A DNA stretch of 22,735 bases from a virus: positions 1 through 22,735 of IMG/VR virus record IMGVR_UViG_3300009124_000110; one strand, written 5' to 3'. Shown here one piece after another: positions 1-6,938 of this stretch. Numbering within the stretch: the first letter of the stretch is position 1; each line of letters starts with the position of its first letter. A model generated the notes under the pieces. The model worked only from the letters and a program-made list of their open reading frames with translations, was not told where the DNA came from and ran no database searches. The position numbers were made by a program, and so were the translations under genes.

Positions 1-124
1 CATCACTCAAAAGACCTCCCACAAACGGAATTTTGCTAGTGTATCCAGTCAACAGATCCTGCACCCGTGCTGGACTGCCATCATCTAGCAAACCCTGTTG
101 ATAGAAGTCAATTTTTTCTCTCAT
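1..124 (-). CDS. partial unknown protein, N-terminal 41 residues only
   Basis: An ATG at 124 opens a frame that stays open to the window edge, giving 41 codons that begin MREKIDFYQQ and contain the hydrophobic run PFVGGLLSD near the cut. It lies 51 bases downstream of the third large ejection-type gene on the same strand, so it is most likely another late virion gene of the same operon. A weak purine stretch (AGAG) sits about 8 bases before the ATG. The visible part is too short to assign a family. The rest of the gene lies outside the window. Confidence 0.6.
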   Translation of the reverse strand, partial: MREKIDFYQQGLLDDGSPARVQDLLTGYTSKIPFVGGLLSD

Positions 125-175
125 ACTGAAATCTCTAAATTATTTAAATTTAAAGAGGAACCTGAGATGCTCATC

Positions 176-2476
176 TTATTCTCCGTAAAGTAAGGGACTC
201 AGGAACTGGTTCTGCAGCATTGGAGACGTCCTTGGCAACATCCGGAGTCCATAACGCCTTGCCAGATCATCCTGTGTCTGGGAGCGTTGCAGTGCCTCCA
301 GTTGATCTGTCAGGAGGTCTGCCTGTGGACCTCTGGACATCAACTGTCGACCCATTGCTGCCTTGGTCCGTTGTCCCTGTTCGAAGTCAAGTTGATCCTG
401 CAGTCGTCTTGCTACATTGGCACCCTCGTTGACTGCCGTGATTGCTCCACCAGAGGGGTCGGTTGCCACTCTTGCAGCTACATCAAAAGAGTTTGGTGCC
501 ATGCCTCTCTCAGATACCTTTAAGGGTGCCGTTGGAGATCCGGAACGTGGTCCAAGGAAGGTCGCACTGGCAAACGCTTCCTCTACCCCTACCCTTCCCA
601 TCAGGTCATCGACTGCTTCGTTACTGCTGACAGATCTGAGCTTCTGAACCAGTGTGTCGTTACGGAACTCTTTGGCGAGGTCTGCACTCTTGGCAGTAGT
701 TCTGGAATACTTGTCGAGTAACGCCTGGACCATCCCAGAACGGTAGGCGAGTTTCTTCTCACCTTTGAGTTTGTTGTACTTATTGGCAACCTTCTGAGGA
801 GTCATCTTTGAACTCATCAGGTCAGAAAGTCCTTCCTCAAAAGGTTCTACCAGTGAACCTCTGGAGTATAGCTGTCGAGCAATCTGGTACTCCTTGACCA
901 ACCCTCCAGCTTCTGTCAGTGCATCATCCGTAATCTGATTGAGTAGGGTTGACCTTCTCAGCATCTGACCTTTTTGATTCGCTCTCTGGTCAATCTTCAT
1001 CTGATCCCGAAACGCTTTTTGCGTTGCATCTAACTGATCTACCGTTAAAGGAGTCCTCAGTTGATCAGGAACTGGAGTCTGACGGTCAGCAGGACGCATC
1101 ATGTTCTCCAGATCTAATGCTTCTCTTGCTTCTCCGTATGCCCTTTGTGTATATGGCAGATTCACAAACCGTTGGATGTTTGGACCATCCACGGGTTGTG
1201 TGCCCTGCTGCTGGTAGAACTGCTTTGCCAGACGTCGAGTCTCATCTTGGATACCCGTAACGTCTGCCTCGTCGTAGGTTCTCCCCATTGTCTGCCCAAT
1301 GTCTCCCTCAAATCGTTGCTGAACATTGGGAGTGAGTTGGCGTTGTCCAATCGTGTTTCCGTATAACGTAGACCCTTCTCCCATTGCCAGTGATGCTTTG
1401 GCATCAAAGTCAATTGGGTTGCCGATACGTTGAGTCATCGTCTCTGGGTTGATGTTCATCCGATCATAGAAGGTCGCAATGTCTCCCTTGTTCATGCCTT
1501 GGAGTCGTTGCTGCACAAAGCGCAACTCCTCCGGAGTAATGTTGCCTTCTTCCAATCTCTTCAAGATCCTGTCGAGTGCCCCTCTCTCATCATCAGGCAT
1601 CCCTCTCATTGGCGCAGAGACACTTGGCGGAATCCTACCCCCTGATCCACCAGAGAAGGCATCCTGCACAGATCTGAGCTTTGGAGCAGCATATCCTGCG
1701 ACTGCCTGACCGACCTTGCCTCCCACTCCGCCAAGACCAACTCCCAAAGCAGTGTCCGTTCCTAGTCTCTCCACATCCAACCCTTGTGTCTGTCCCTGCA
1801 GACTCAGCGGGTTGTCTGGTGTAATGATGTTCTCAGCAGTGCCCAGATTGTAGGCAGCAGCATCCACTCCTCCTTGCACGGCACCAGAGATAATAGGAGA
1901 CTTGGCAACGCCCGCCAGTCTCCCTGTCTTTCCTACTCCCAGACCTTGAACCCCTCTTGCTGCAAGAGATCCAGGGTTTAGTAAATTGCTTAGTACCTTG
2001 CTACCGTACTGAACTGCCTGACCCCCTCTTGCAATTCCGCCAGCAGGAGTGAGTGCAGAAGCAACTCCTCCTGCTAACTCTAATCCAAGAGCAGCATTGG
2101 GGTTCTCCTGTGCAAACTGATCTTGCTCCTGGCGGATGATGTCCAAGGCAACATCATACGGCAGATCACCCATTGAGAGCATGTATCGGACTCCTGCCTC
2201 TGCCTCATCACTGAACCCAAGGGTCGCTCCCTGCAAAAATGCTCTGGTTCCATCAAGGAGAGTCTTGCCAAGGGTCGGGTTCTTCCGACCCGCAACACTC
2301 TCTTCTAGTGCTACCTGTGACGCAATCACCTGATCCAAGTCCTTAAACGCACCCTTGGTTGCTTTCTTTACGAAGGAGTCAATCTCCTTGGAGGTCAGCT
2401 TCTTCCTTCGTTTCTCTTTTTCCTGCTTCAAGACCGTCAGGTCTCTCAGCACACTCTGAATCAGGGAATTGTCCAT
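176..2476 (-). CDS. large putative DNA-ejection (internal virion) protein
   Basis: A 766-residue protein. Its first 60 residues are charged and helical (residues 19-27 are almost all E, K and R). A Gly/Ala-rich hydrophobic part follows at about 75-260, with the motif GATLGFSDEAEAGVR at 83-97, an Ala/Gly segment near 126-150 (NPNAALGLELAGG) and further small-residue stretches that could insert in a membrane. The rest is hydrophilic and helical, rich in Q, R and D. The GATxGFxDE pattern next to an NP-A-xxE-xAGG segment recurs, as I recall, in large ejection-type proteins of environmental podoviruses. The ATG overlaps the stop of the upstream gene by one base (TAATG). As the third in a row of large non-enzymatic genes after the tail nozzle, it is inferred to be ejected with DNA into the host envelope. 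No lytic transglycosylase motif was recognised, and tape-measure function is unlikely in a short-tailed phage. Confidence 0.65.
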   Translation of the reverse strand: MDNSLIQSVLRDLTVLKQEKEKRRKKLTSKEIDSFVKKATKGAFKDLDQVIASQVALEESVAGRKNPTLGKTLLDGTRAFLQGATLGFSDEAEAGVRYMLSMGDLPYDVALDIIRQEQDQFAQENPNAALGLELAGGVASALTPAGGIARGGQAVQYGSKVLSNLLNPGSLAARGVQGLGVGKTGRLAGVAKSPIISGAVQGGVDAAAYNLGTAENIITPDNPLSLQGQTQGLDVERLGTDTALGVGLGGVGGKVGQAVAGYAAPKLRSVQDAFSGGSGGRIPPSVSAPMRGMPDDERGALDRILKRLEEGNITPEELRFVQQRLQGMNKGDIATFYDRMNINPETMTQRIGNPIDFDAKASLAMGEGSTLYGNTIGQRQLTPNVQQRFEGDIGQTMGRTYDEADVTGIQDETRRLAKQFYQQQGTQPVDGPNIQRFVNLPYTQRAYGEAREALDLENMMRPADRQTPVPDQLRTPLTVDQLDATQKAFRDQMKIDQRANQKGQMLRRSTLLNQITDDALTEAGGLVKEYQIARQLYSRGSLVEPFEEGLSDLMSSKMTPQKVANKYNKLKGEKKLAYRSGMVQALLDKYSRTTAKSADLAKEFRNDTLVQKLRSVSSNEAVDDLMGRVGVEEAFASATFLGPRSGSPTAPLKVSERGMAPNSFDVAARVATDPSGGAITAVNEGANVARRLQDQLDFEQGQRTKAAMGRQLMSRGPQADLLTDQLEALQRSQTQDDLARRYGLRMLPRTSPMLQNQFLSPLLYGE

Positions 2477-4341
2477 TAGTCCTCTTGCAGTGCTTTGAGT
2501 TCATCAGAGAGGGCACCTCCATCATAATTCATGGAGTCCTGTTGTGCTGGAGCAAGTTGTATCGGGTCAAAACGTAGCGGGGTAAACCCTGCATCCAAAT
2601 ATTCTTGCATCGGGTCGATGTTGTAGCGACTCGTCACAGGTTTCACGTTATCCATGAGGTTGCGCTTCGTGGTGTTGAACGATGCCATGAACGACTCAAT
2701 CGTGTTGAAGTTGTTCCGGATGTTCATCTCTGTTGGATCAGCAACCACAGACTTCATGATCTGCTCATCATTCCCTGTCAGCACCCCAAGGTTATACCCT
2801 CCTTCATTTTTTAACGTTAAAAGAAGATCATAGTAGTCCGACATGATCTCCTTCGTTTGCGGGTCGTTTTTCAGTAGTCGCTCCATGAAGTTCGGCACCC
2901 CATACTCTTCTAGTTTGTTCTGCAGGTTCTGGATCTTGTTGATACCAACATATGCCTGATCAATCTTCTCCCGTTGCGAAGATCTCATTCCCTCAAAGCG
3001 GACAAAGCGACCTGTGTCGGTCTTCCTCTGCCCTGGTCCTGCCAGATCAATCTTTGTGATGATCCCTTCCGGAACCGGATACTGAGGTTTCTCGTACTCT
3101 GTCCATTCGCCATTTGGCGAGGATGTGGTCTTCAGTGTCCTCATGTAGTCAAGGAAGTTCTGACGATACAACGGGGAGTTAAGAACCTCCTCGTTGATCG
3201 TCCTCTCTCCGGTCTCTGGATCTACGTTATAGACACTCTCCAGTACAGCACCTCTACGTTCCCCTTCAGTGGGAGTCGGTTCCTTTGGTGGTTTCTTGGA
3301 ATCATAGACATCGTCTTTGTACTTGCCATAACGAGTGATCAGGTCTTCATCTGGCAACGCACGAAGTTCTGCCTCTGTATAATCCCCTTCAAGAGTCATC
3401 ACGTTGATGATGTCATTACGGTCTAGGGTTGCGTTCTCCTTCCCTCTTTCCAGGATCTGAGACTCGTAGTTGCGGACCAAGGCATCTGCCTGGTTGATCA
3501 AAGACTCCTTGTACTTCTGATCCATTCTCATCTGAGAACGCTTAAACTCCTCATCTAACTTATCCTTCTCTGCCTGAGTCAGTCGTTGCTTGGTTGATCC
3601 GTATCCTTGCAGGTATCCAGCAAGTCCTCCTGCCAGTGCCTGATTCAGCGACACCTTAGAAGGGTCTGTGCTGTACCTTGGTTGCGCCAGCATCCCAAGT
3701 CCAGCTTGGATCAGACCCATCCGTTGCGGGTCATCGTAGAAATTGGTGTCGAAGTCGAGGAGACCGGAGGGGAGCGAGAACCCACTCGCTTCCCCTTCCG
3801 GTTGTTCGGTGAGTAGACTTGCTGGAGAGGAGTTGCGAGTCGTCCCACCGTAATCAAAGGGTCGTTGTTGTGGTTGTCCAGGATTTCTTGCTGCCTGTTG
3901 AGGAGGCATTGGAGGTTTAATCAAACTCTCTGAGTAATCAACAGGGACTTCTGTTCTTGGGGGTTGCGGCAACGATGGGCGCAAACTGGTCAATGGGTCG
4001 TAGGGTCTCTTCTTCAGCGATACCGGAGTCCCTGCCTTCGACAGACTGCTCATGTTCCTGGTCGTCTGCCCAACCTGACTTTTGATTAACTGGTCAGGGG
4101 TCATCTGACTTTGTGTTGGGAACAGTCTCTCCATTGGGCGATTTACATCATCCATTCTCTTGGAATTCTGAATCAGAAAATCCAGAGCAGAAGGCATTGC
4201 AGAGACATACGAAGAGTAGGGATACGCAAGGTTGTCGAGATGTGCCTGATGGATTCGACCCGTGACAGGGTCTCTTAATGGATACATCCCTTCGTCATAC
4301 TCAGGGAAGTAGGGCATCCCTGATCTGGTTCCAAATGCCAT
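2476..4341 (-). CDS. putative internal virion / DNA-ejection protein
   Basis: A 621-residue protein. Residues 1-70 are aromatic and proline-containing. Residues 105-185 are a Pro/Gln/Ser-rich linker that is probably disordered. Residues 205-250 hold the motif GLIQAGLGMLAQ followed by LNQALAGGLAGYLQGY, a small-residue amphipathic segment that I associate with ejection-type proteins of environmental podoviruses. Residues 250-300 are a strongly charged likely coiled coil, and the C-terminal half is soluble and helical. An excellent ribosome binding site (AAGGAG, 7 bases before the ATG) follows a 10-base gap, so this gene starts independently rather than by overlap. It sits between two other large proteins with no enzyme motif, which suggests a three-protein ejection apparatus comparable in position to P22 gp7/16/20 or T7 gp14/15/16. 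Homology to those was not testable here. Confidence 0.6.
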   Translation of the reverse strand: MAFGTRSGMPYFPEYDEGMYPLRDPVTGRIHQAHLDNLAYPYSSYVSAMPSALDFLIQNSKRMDDVNRPMERLFPTQSQMTPDQLIKSQVGQTTRNMSSLSKAGTPVSLKKRPYDPLTSLRPSLPQPPRTEVPVDYSESLIKPPMPPQQAARNPGQPQQRPFDYGGTTRNSSPASLLTEQPEGEASGFSLPSGLLDFDTNFYDDPQRMGLIQAGLGMLAQPRYSTDPSKVSLNQALAGGLAGYLQGYGSTKQRLTQAEKDKLDEEFKRSQMRMDQKYKESLINQADALVRNYESQILERGKENATLDRNDIINVMTLEGDYTEAELRALPDEDLITRYGKYKDDVYDSKKPPKEPTPTEGERRGAVLESVYNVDPETGERTINEEVLNSPLYRQNFLDYMRTLKTTSSPNGEWTEYEKPQYPVPEGIITKIDLAGPGQRKTDTGRFVRFEGMRSSQREKIDQAYVGINKIQNLQNKLEEYGVPNFMERLLKNDPQTKEIMSDYYDLLLTLKNEGGYNLGVLTGNDEQIMKSVVADPTEMNIRNNFNTIESFMASFNTTKRNLMDNVKPVTSRYNIDPMQEYLDAGFTPLRFDPIQLAPAQQDSMNYDGGALSDELKALQED

Positions 4342-4351
4342 GAGTTACTCC

Positions 4352-6328
4352 TTATCTATAGGGATCATACAGTAGACTGAGCAATGCTGCACCACCAGCA
4401 GCATAGGGGTTTTGTGTCATCCCATACGCACTGAATCCTGCTCCTGCTGCTCCAAGGAGGGGGTTGCTCTGATACCGTGGTTGAGTGGTCTGGACAATTG
4501 ATCCGGTAGCTGGAGAAATGGCAGCATTTCTGAGGTCAATCTGTCTGCCAGGGTAGTCCAACTCCCGATTGAATTCGGAGTAAATGAAATCAAGATCCTG
4601 CTGATCTCTTCCCGACTGTCCTGCTCCTGCTGCCAGCATGTCTGCCAGTCGTTGACGTTCATCTGCTATCGACATCTGTTGCAGGTTCCCCAGAGCATTA
4701 GCACCCTGCAGGTTGAGGGCACCAGCACCCTGCCTAAACTGTTCTGCCAGTCTCGCCTGTTCTACGCCCAACTGATTCCCTTGCATCTGGAGTTGGTTCT
4801 GGAAACCCATTGCATCCCGATCAGACTGCGCTCCAAGTGTCTGCGCTGCCAATCCACCTTGCGAAATTAGTCCACGAACATTCTGCAGATCTTGAGCTGT
4901 TAAATTCTGACCCTGCAGGTTCCCCTGACTAGCATACCCCCTGACACTCTGTAGATCTTGGGCAGTCAACCCTAGTCTCTGCAGTTGTTCCTGTTGCGCC
5001 AAATCTGCTGCCTTCTGGAACCCCTGAGAACGTAATTGTCCAACTGCTGCTGCCGTTCTGTCTGCAAAGTTCCTTGCATTTTCAGAACGCATCAATGCCT
5101 CTCTGGAACCTCCGAATGCCCCTTGTTTTGCAGCATTGCTGGAAATGTCCATGTCCGTTATGCGACGTGCACGGTCTAGGTCTTTGATCGTTTGATCGAC
5201 GACTTGGGAAGTATATGGGTTTTCGAACTGTGACAGATTCTGTTGGAAAGATCGTTGACCTTGGTAATTGATTGGTCCCTGCAGATTCCTGTTTGCATTC
5301 TCATAGTTCGATGACGTTAGTCCTGCATTCACATTACTATATGTGTTTGCTCTTGGGCCACTGATGTCGATGGCAGCAGGAGTAAACCTTGAACCGTAGT
5401 TTGCGACTTGTTGGGCAGAGGAGATTGCAGAGGCGAAAGGGTCTGTCCCTGATGGGCCGAATCGATCAGCATAACGTCCTGCCATTAAACTTTCGCCTGT
5501 CAACGTGTTTGCGTTTGGTGCCGCAAAACGTTGACGGTCGTATGCTTGGAACGGGGTCATCTTCGACGCATCAAACTCGTATGTTGGTTCTGATGCCGTC
5601 TCTACTCCGGTGTTCCCAGAAGTGTTGCTGGAAGAACTGTCAGAGGAACTGCTGGTATTATCATTATTGTCTGAGTCTCCAGAACCCCAGATCCAAGAAT
5701 CGTCACTACTGAATTCAAGACCACCATCTATTGCGGGAGGACTTGTGATGTCATACCCTGAGTCAGATTCATCATACCCATCACTGTAGGAGGATGGGTC
5801 TGTAAATGATCCATCATAGGTGTCAGACTCATAATAGTTGTCAGTCCCTTGATCTGAATAAGTATAGTCTCCAGATCCATACCCATCACTGTAGCTATAA
5901 CCCGTACTCCTGCCCATCCCTCGACTGGTCGTATTTTTCCGATCATCGACAAACCCTGGAGAATTGGGATTTTCGATTAGTCCTGTCCCAGGTTGGAAAC
6001 TATTCGACCCCATGTTCTGCAATGCCCTGCCAGAGACTCCACCAAACATTCCTCCACCAAATAAATTTCCTGTTATCCCCGCACCTGGTTCGGGCATGGG
6101 TTGGACAGGCATCGGATTCAACCCAAACTGCCCCACCTGAGAATTGGGTTGACCTTCGGCATTGTAGCCACGAATCCCAGAATAATCCCGACCCAGTGTG
6201 CTGGGTCGATAATTTGGATTCATCGTGTACTGATTGCCCATGTTTAAAGTGTCCTGGGCATAGTTCATGGCCCAATCTGGAATGTTCTGTTGCGTTACGG
6301 TTTGATTTCCGCTCTGACCTGAGTTCAT
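4352..6328 (-). CDS. putative DNA-ejection protein with Tyr/Ser/Asp-rich linker and 22-residue repeats
   Basis: A 658-residue protein with four visible parts. Residues 1-140 are Asn/Gln/Gly/Pro-rich. Residues 141-240 are extreme low complexity, made almost only of Y, S, D, G, T and N. Residues 255-450 hold a conserved-looking core with FENPYTSQVVDQ (368-379) and AAKQGAFGGSREALM (399-413), a pattern I recall from ejection-type proteins of marine podoviruses. Residues 454-563 carry five helical 22-residue repeats. Residues 621-654 are hydrophobic (GAAGAGFSAYG, GGAALLSLLYD) and could touch a membrane. The ATG overlaps the previous stop in an ATGA. It is the first of three large ejection-type genes. 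A tail-fibre or tape-measure role was considered, but the Ala/Gln helical C-terminal half and the neighbours favour an internal virion protein. Confidence 0.65.
   Translation of the reverse strand: MNSGQSGNQTVTQQNIPDWAMNYAQDTLNMGNQYTMNPNYRPSTLGRDYSGIRGYNAEGQPNSQVGQFGLNPMPVQPMPEPGAGITGNLFGGGMFGGVSGRALQNMGSNSFQPGTGLIENPNSPGFVDDRKNTTSRGMGRSTGYSYSDGYGSGDYTYSDQGTDNYYESDTYDGSFTDPSSYSDGYDESDSGYDITSPPAIDGGLEFSSDDSWIWGSGDSDNNDNTSSSSDSSSSNTSGNTGVETASEPTYEFDASKMTPFQAYDRQRFAAPNANTLTGESLMAGRYADRFGPSGTDPFASAISSAQQVANYGSRFTPAAIDISGPRANTYSNVNAGLTSSNYENANRNLQGPINYQGQRSFQQNLSQFENPYTSQVVDQTIKDLDRARRITDMDISSNAAKQGAFGGSREALMRSENARNFADRTAAAVGQLRSQGFQKAADLAQQEQLQRLGLTAQDLQSVRGYASQGNLQGQNLTAQDLQNVRGLISQGGLAAQTLGAQSDRDAMGFQNQLQMQGNQLGVEQARLAEQFRQGAGALNLQGANALGNLQQMSIADERQRLADMLAAGAGQSGRDQQDLDFIYSEFNRELDYPGRQIDLRNAAISPATGSIVQTTQPRYQSNPLLGAAGAGFSAYGMTQNPYAAGGAALLSLLYDPYR
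4640..4969 (-). repeat. five tandem 22-codon repeats in an ejection protein
   Basis: Residues 454-563 of the 658-residue protein divide into five 22-residue units beginning LTAQDLQS, LTAQDLQN, LGAQSDRD, LGVEQARL and GANALGNL. The first two are close copies (LTAQDLQ-x-VRG-x2-SQG-x-L); the others keep the helical Leu/Ala/Gln pattern. 22 residues equals two 11-residue (three-turn) helical periods, as in long amphipathic helices. The first two units lie at 4904-4969 and 4838-4903. Confidence 0.65.
5609..5908 (-). repeat. Tyr/Ser/Asp/Gly low-complexity segment
   Basis: Residues 141-240 of the 658-residue ejection-type protein consist almost entirely of S, D, Y, G, T and N, with recurrent SYSDGY-, YTYSDQ- and YSDGYDES-like units and then a poly-Ser stretch at about 226-236. 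The segment has almost no basic residues or aliphatic side chains and should be an acidic, disordered linker. On the DNA it creates long spurious open frames on the other strand. Confidence 0.75.
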
Positions 6329-6732
6329 ACGACCTCTTCCATGTAAAGAGTTGATTCTGATTTGATTCCAAGAATCTTAGACCAACCTTTTCGTCCAATT
6401 ACCTGGAAATAGTCTGCATCCCGCTTGATCCCTAAATCCTTGCCAATCTTTAACAACTCCAGAACTTCTGCCATGACTCCTGCTGTGATGAAACAGTGAT
6501 AGATCTTAGACTTTGGGGTTGCCAGCAACTCTGCTACGGCAATCGACTGTTGTCCAATCAAACAGTCGTAATTGCCGTCCCAGATCCCCTGCCAGATGTG
6601 TACGGGGTCATGGGTATCGATGTTCTTTTGCAGAACCCTCTTGACCTGATCCTGCAATCGAATGAATTCCTCAAAGGCAGTCTGTGCATCCTTGATCTCA
6701 TCCGCTATTCCATTACGACAGTCATAGATCAC
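6325..6732 (-). CDS. virion protein resembling T7 gp13 / acyltransferase-like family
   Basis: A 135-residue protein that starts with GTG, overlapping the previous stop as GTGA. It begins with a helical, acidic region (1-45). Then IWQGIWDGNYDCLIG and AVAELLATPKSKIYHCFITAG look like the central strands of a small alpha/beta fold, followed by a helix, KIGKDLGIKRD, and the motif VIGRKGWSKILG at 112-123. The GRxGWxxxL ending is, from memory, typical of a family that includes T7 internal virion protein gp13 and GNAT-like proteins found in tail regions of environmental podoviruses. No catalytic residue or acetyl-CoA loop can be confirmed, so enzymatic activity is doubtful. Its position directly before the ejection-type genes suggests a role in tail or ejection-apparatus assembly. 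It overlaps the next gene by four bases. Confidence 0.55.
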   Translation of the reverse strand: MIYDCRNGIADEIKDAQTAFEEFIRLQDQVKRVLQKNIDTHDPVHIWQGIWDGNYDCLIGQQSIAVAELLATPKSKIYHCFITAGVMAEVLELLKIGKDLGIKRDADYFQVIGRKGWSKILGIKSESTLYMEEVV

Positions 6733-6938
6733 AAAGACGTTGCCGATAGGGTTCCGGAATTGTCTACCGTGATCTTGTAACGTGTTCCGTTTGGCGACAC
6801 GATGATCAAACGCTGAGTGGAGTTCAGTTCCACATCAGCGTTTCGTTGATACGTTAACGAAAGCGTATTGTTGATCTGTTGTAATATGGTCGAGAAAAAC
6901 CCCTGTCGATACTCTTGAGGGGGGGTTGCCAGAATCAT
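6729..6938 (-). CDS. small conserved-looking virion-region protein
   Basis: A 69-residue protein. An N-terminal helix (PPQEYRQGFFSTILQQINNTL) precedes two or three beta strands ending with LIIVSPNGTRYKITVDNSG at about 44-62. The SPNGTRYK-x-xVDNSG hairpin is one I remember from small proteins next to nozzle-like genes in marine podoviruses, always without a known function. The ATG shares an ATGA with the stop of the tail gene upstream, and its own stop overlaps the GTG start of the next gene, so it is translated as part of the tail set. It could be a small tail plug or needle-associated protein, but nothing in the sequence shows this. Confidence 0.6.
   Translation of the reverse strand: MILATPPQEYRQGFFSTILQQINNTLSLTYQRNADVELNSTQRLIIVSPNGTRYKITVDNSGTLSATSL

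Noticed and set aside
125-175. AT-rich TAAATTTAAATAATTTA in the left gap as terminator or origin
   Set aside because: It has no GC stem and no T-run in the right place; 51 bases of AT-rich spacer do not support either call.
2974-3426. 150-codon open frame on the plus strand
   Set aside because: Antisense to a well-supported ejection-type gene with an excellent ribosome site. The product shows no domain and no operon context.
5806-6354. 182-codon open frame on the plus strand
   Set aside because: It is antisense to the Tyr/Ser/Asp and Gly/Pro/Asn-rich part of an ejection-type gene. Its His/Cys/Ser-rich product is what repetitive antisense codons give, and it has no ribosome site or neighbours on that strand.
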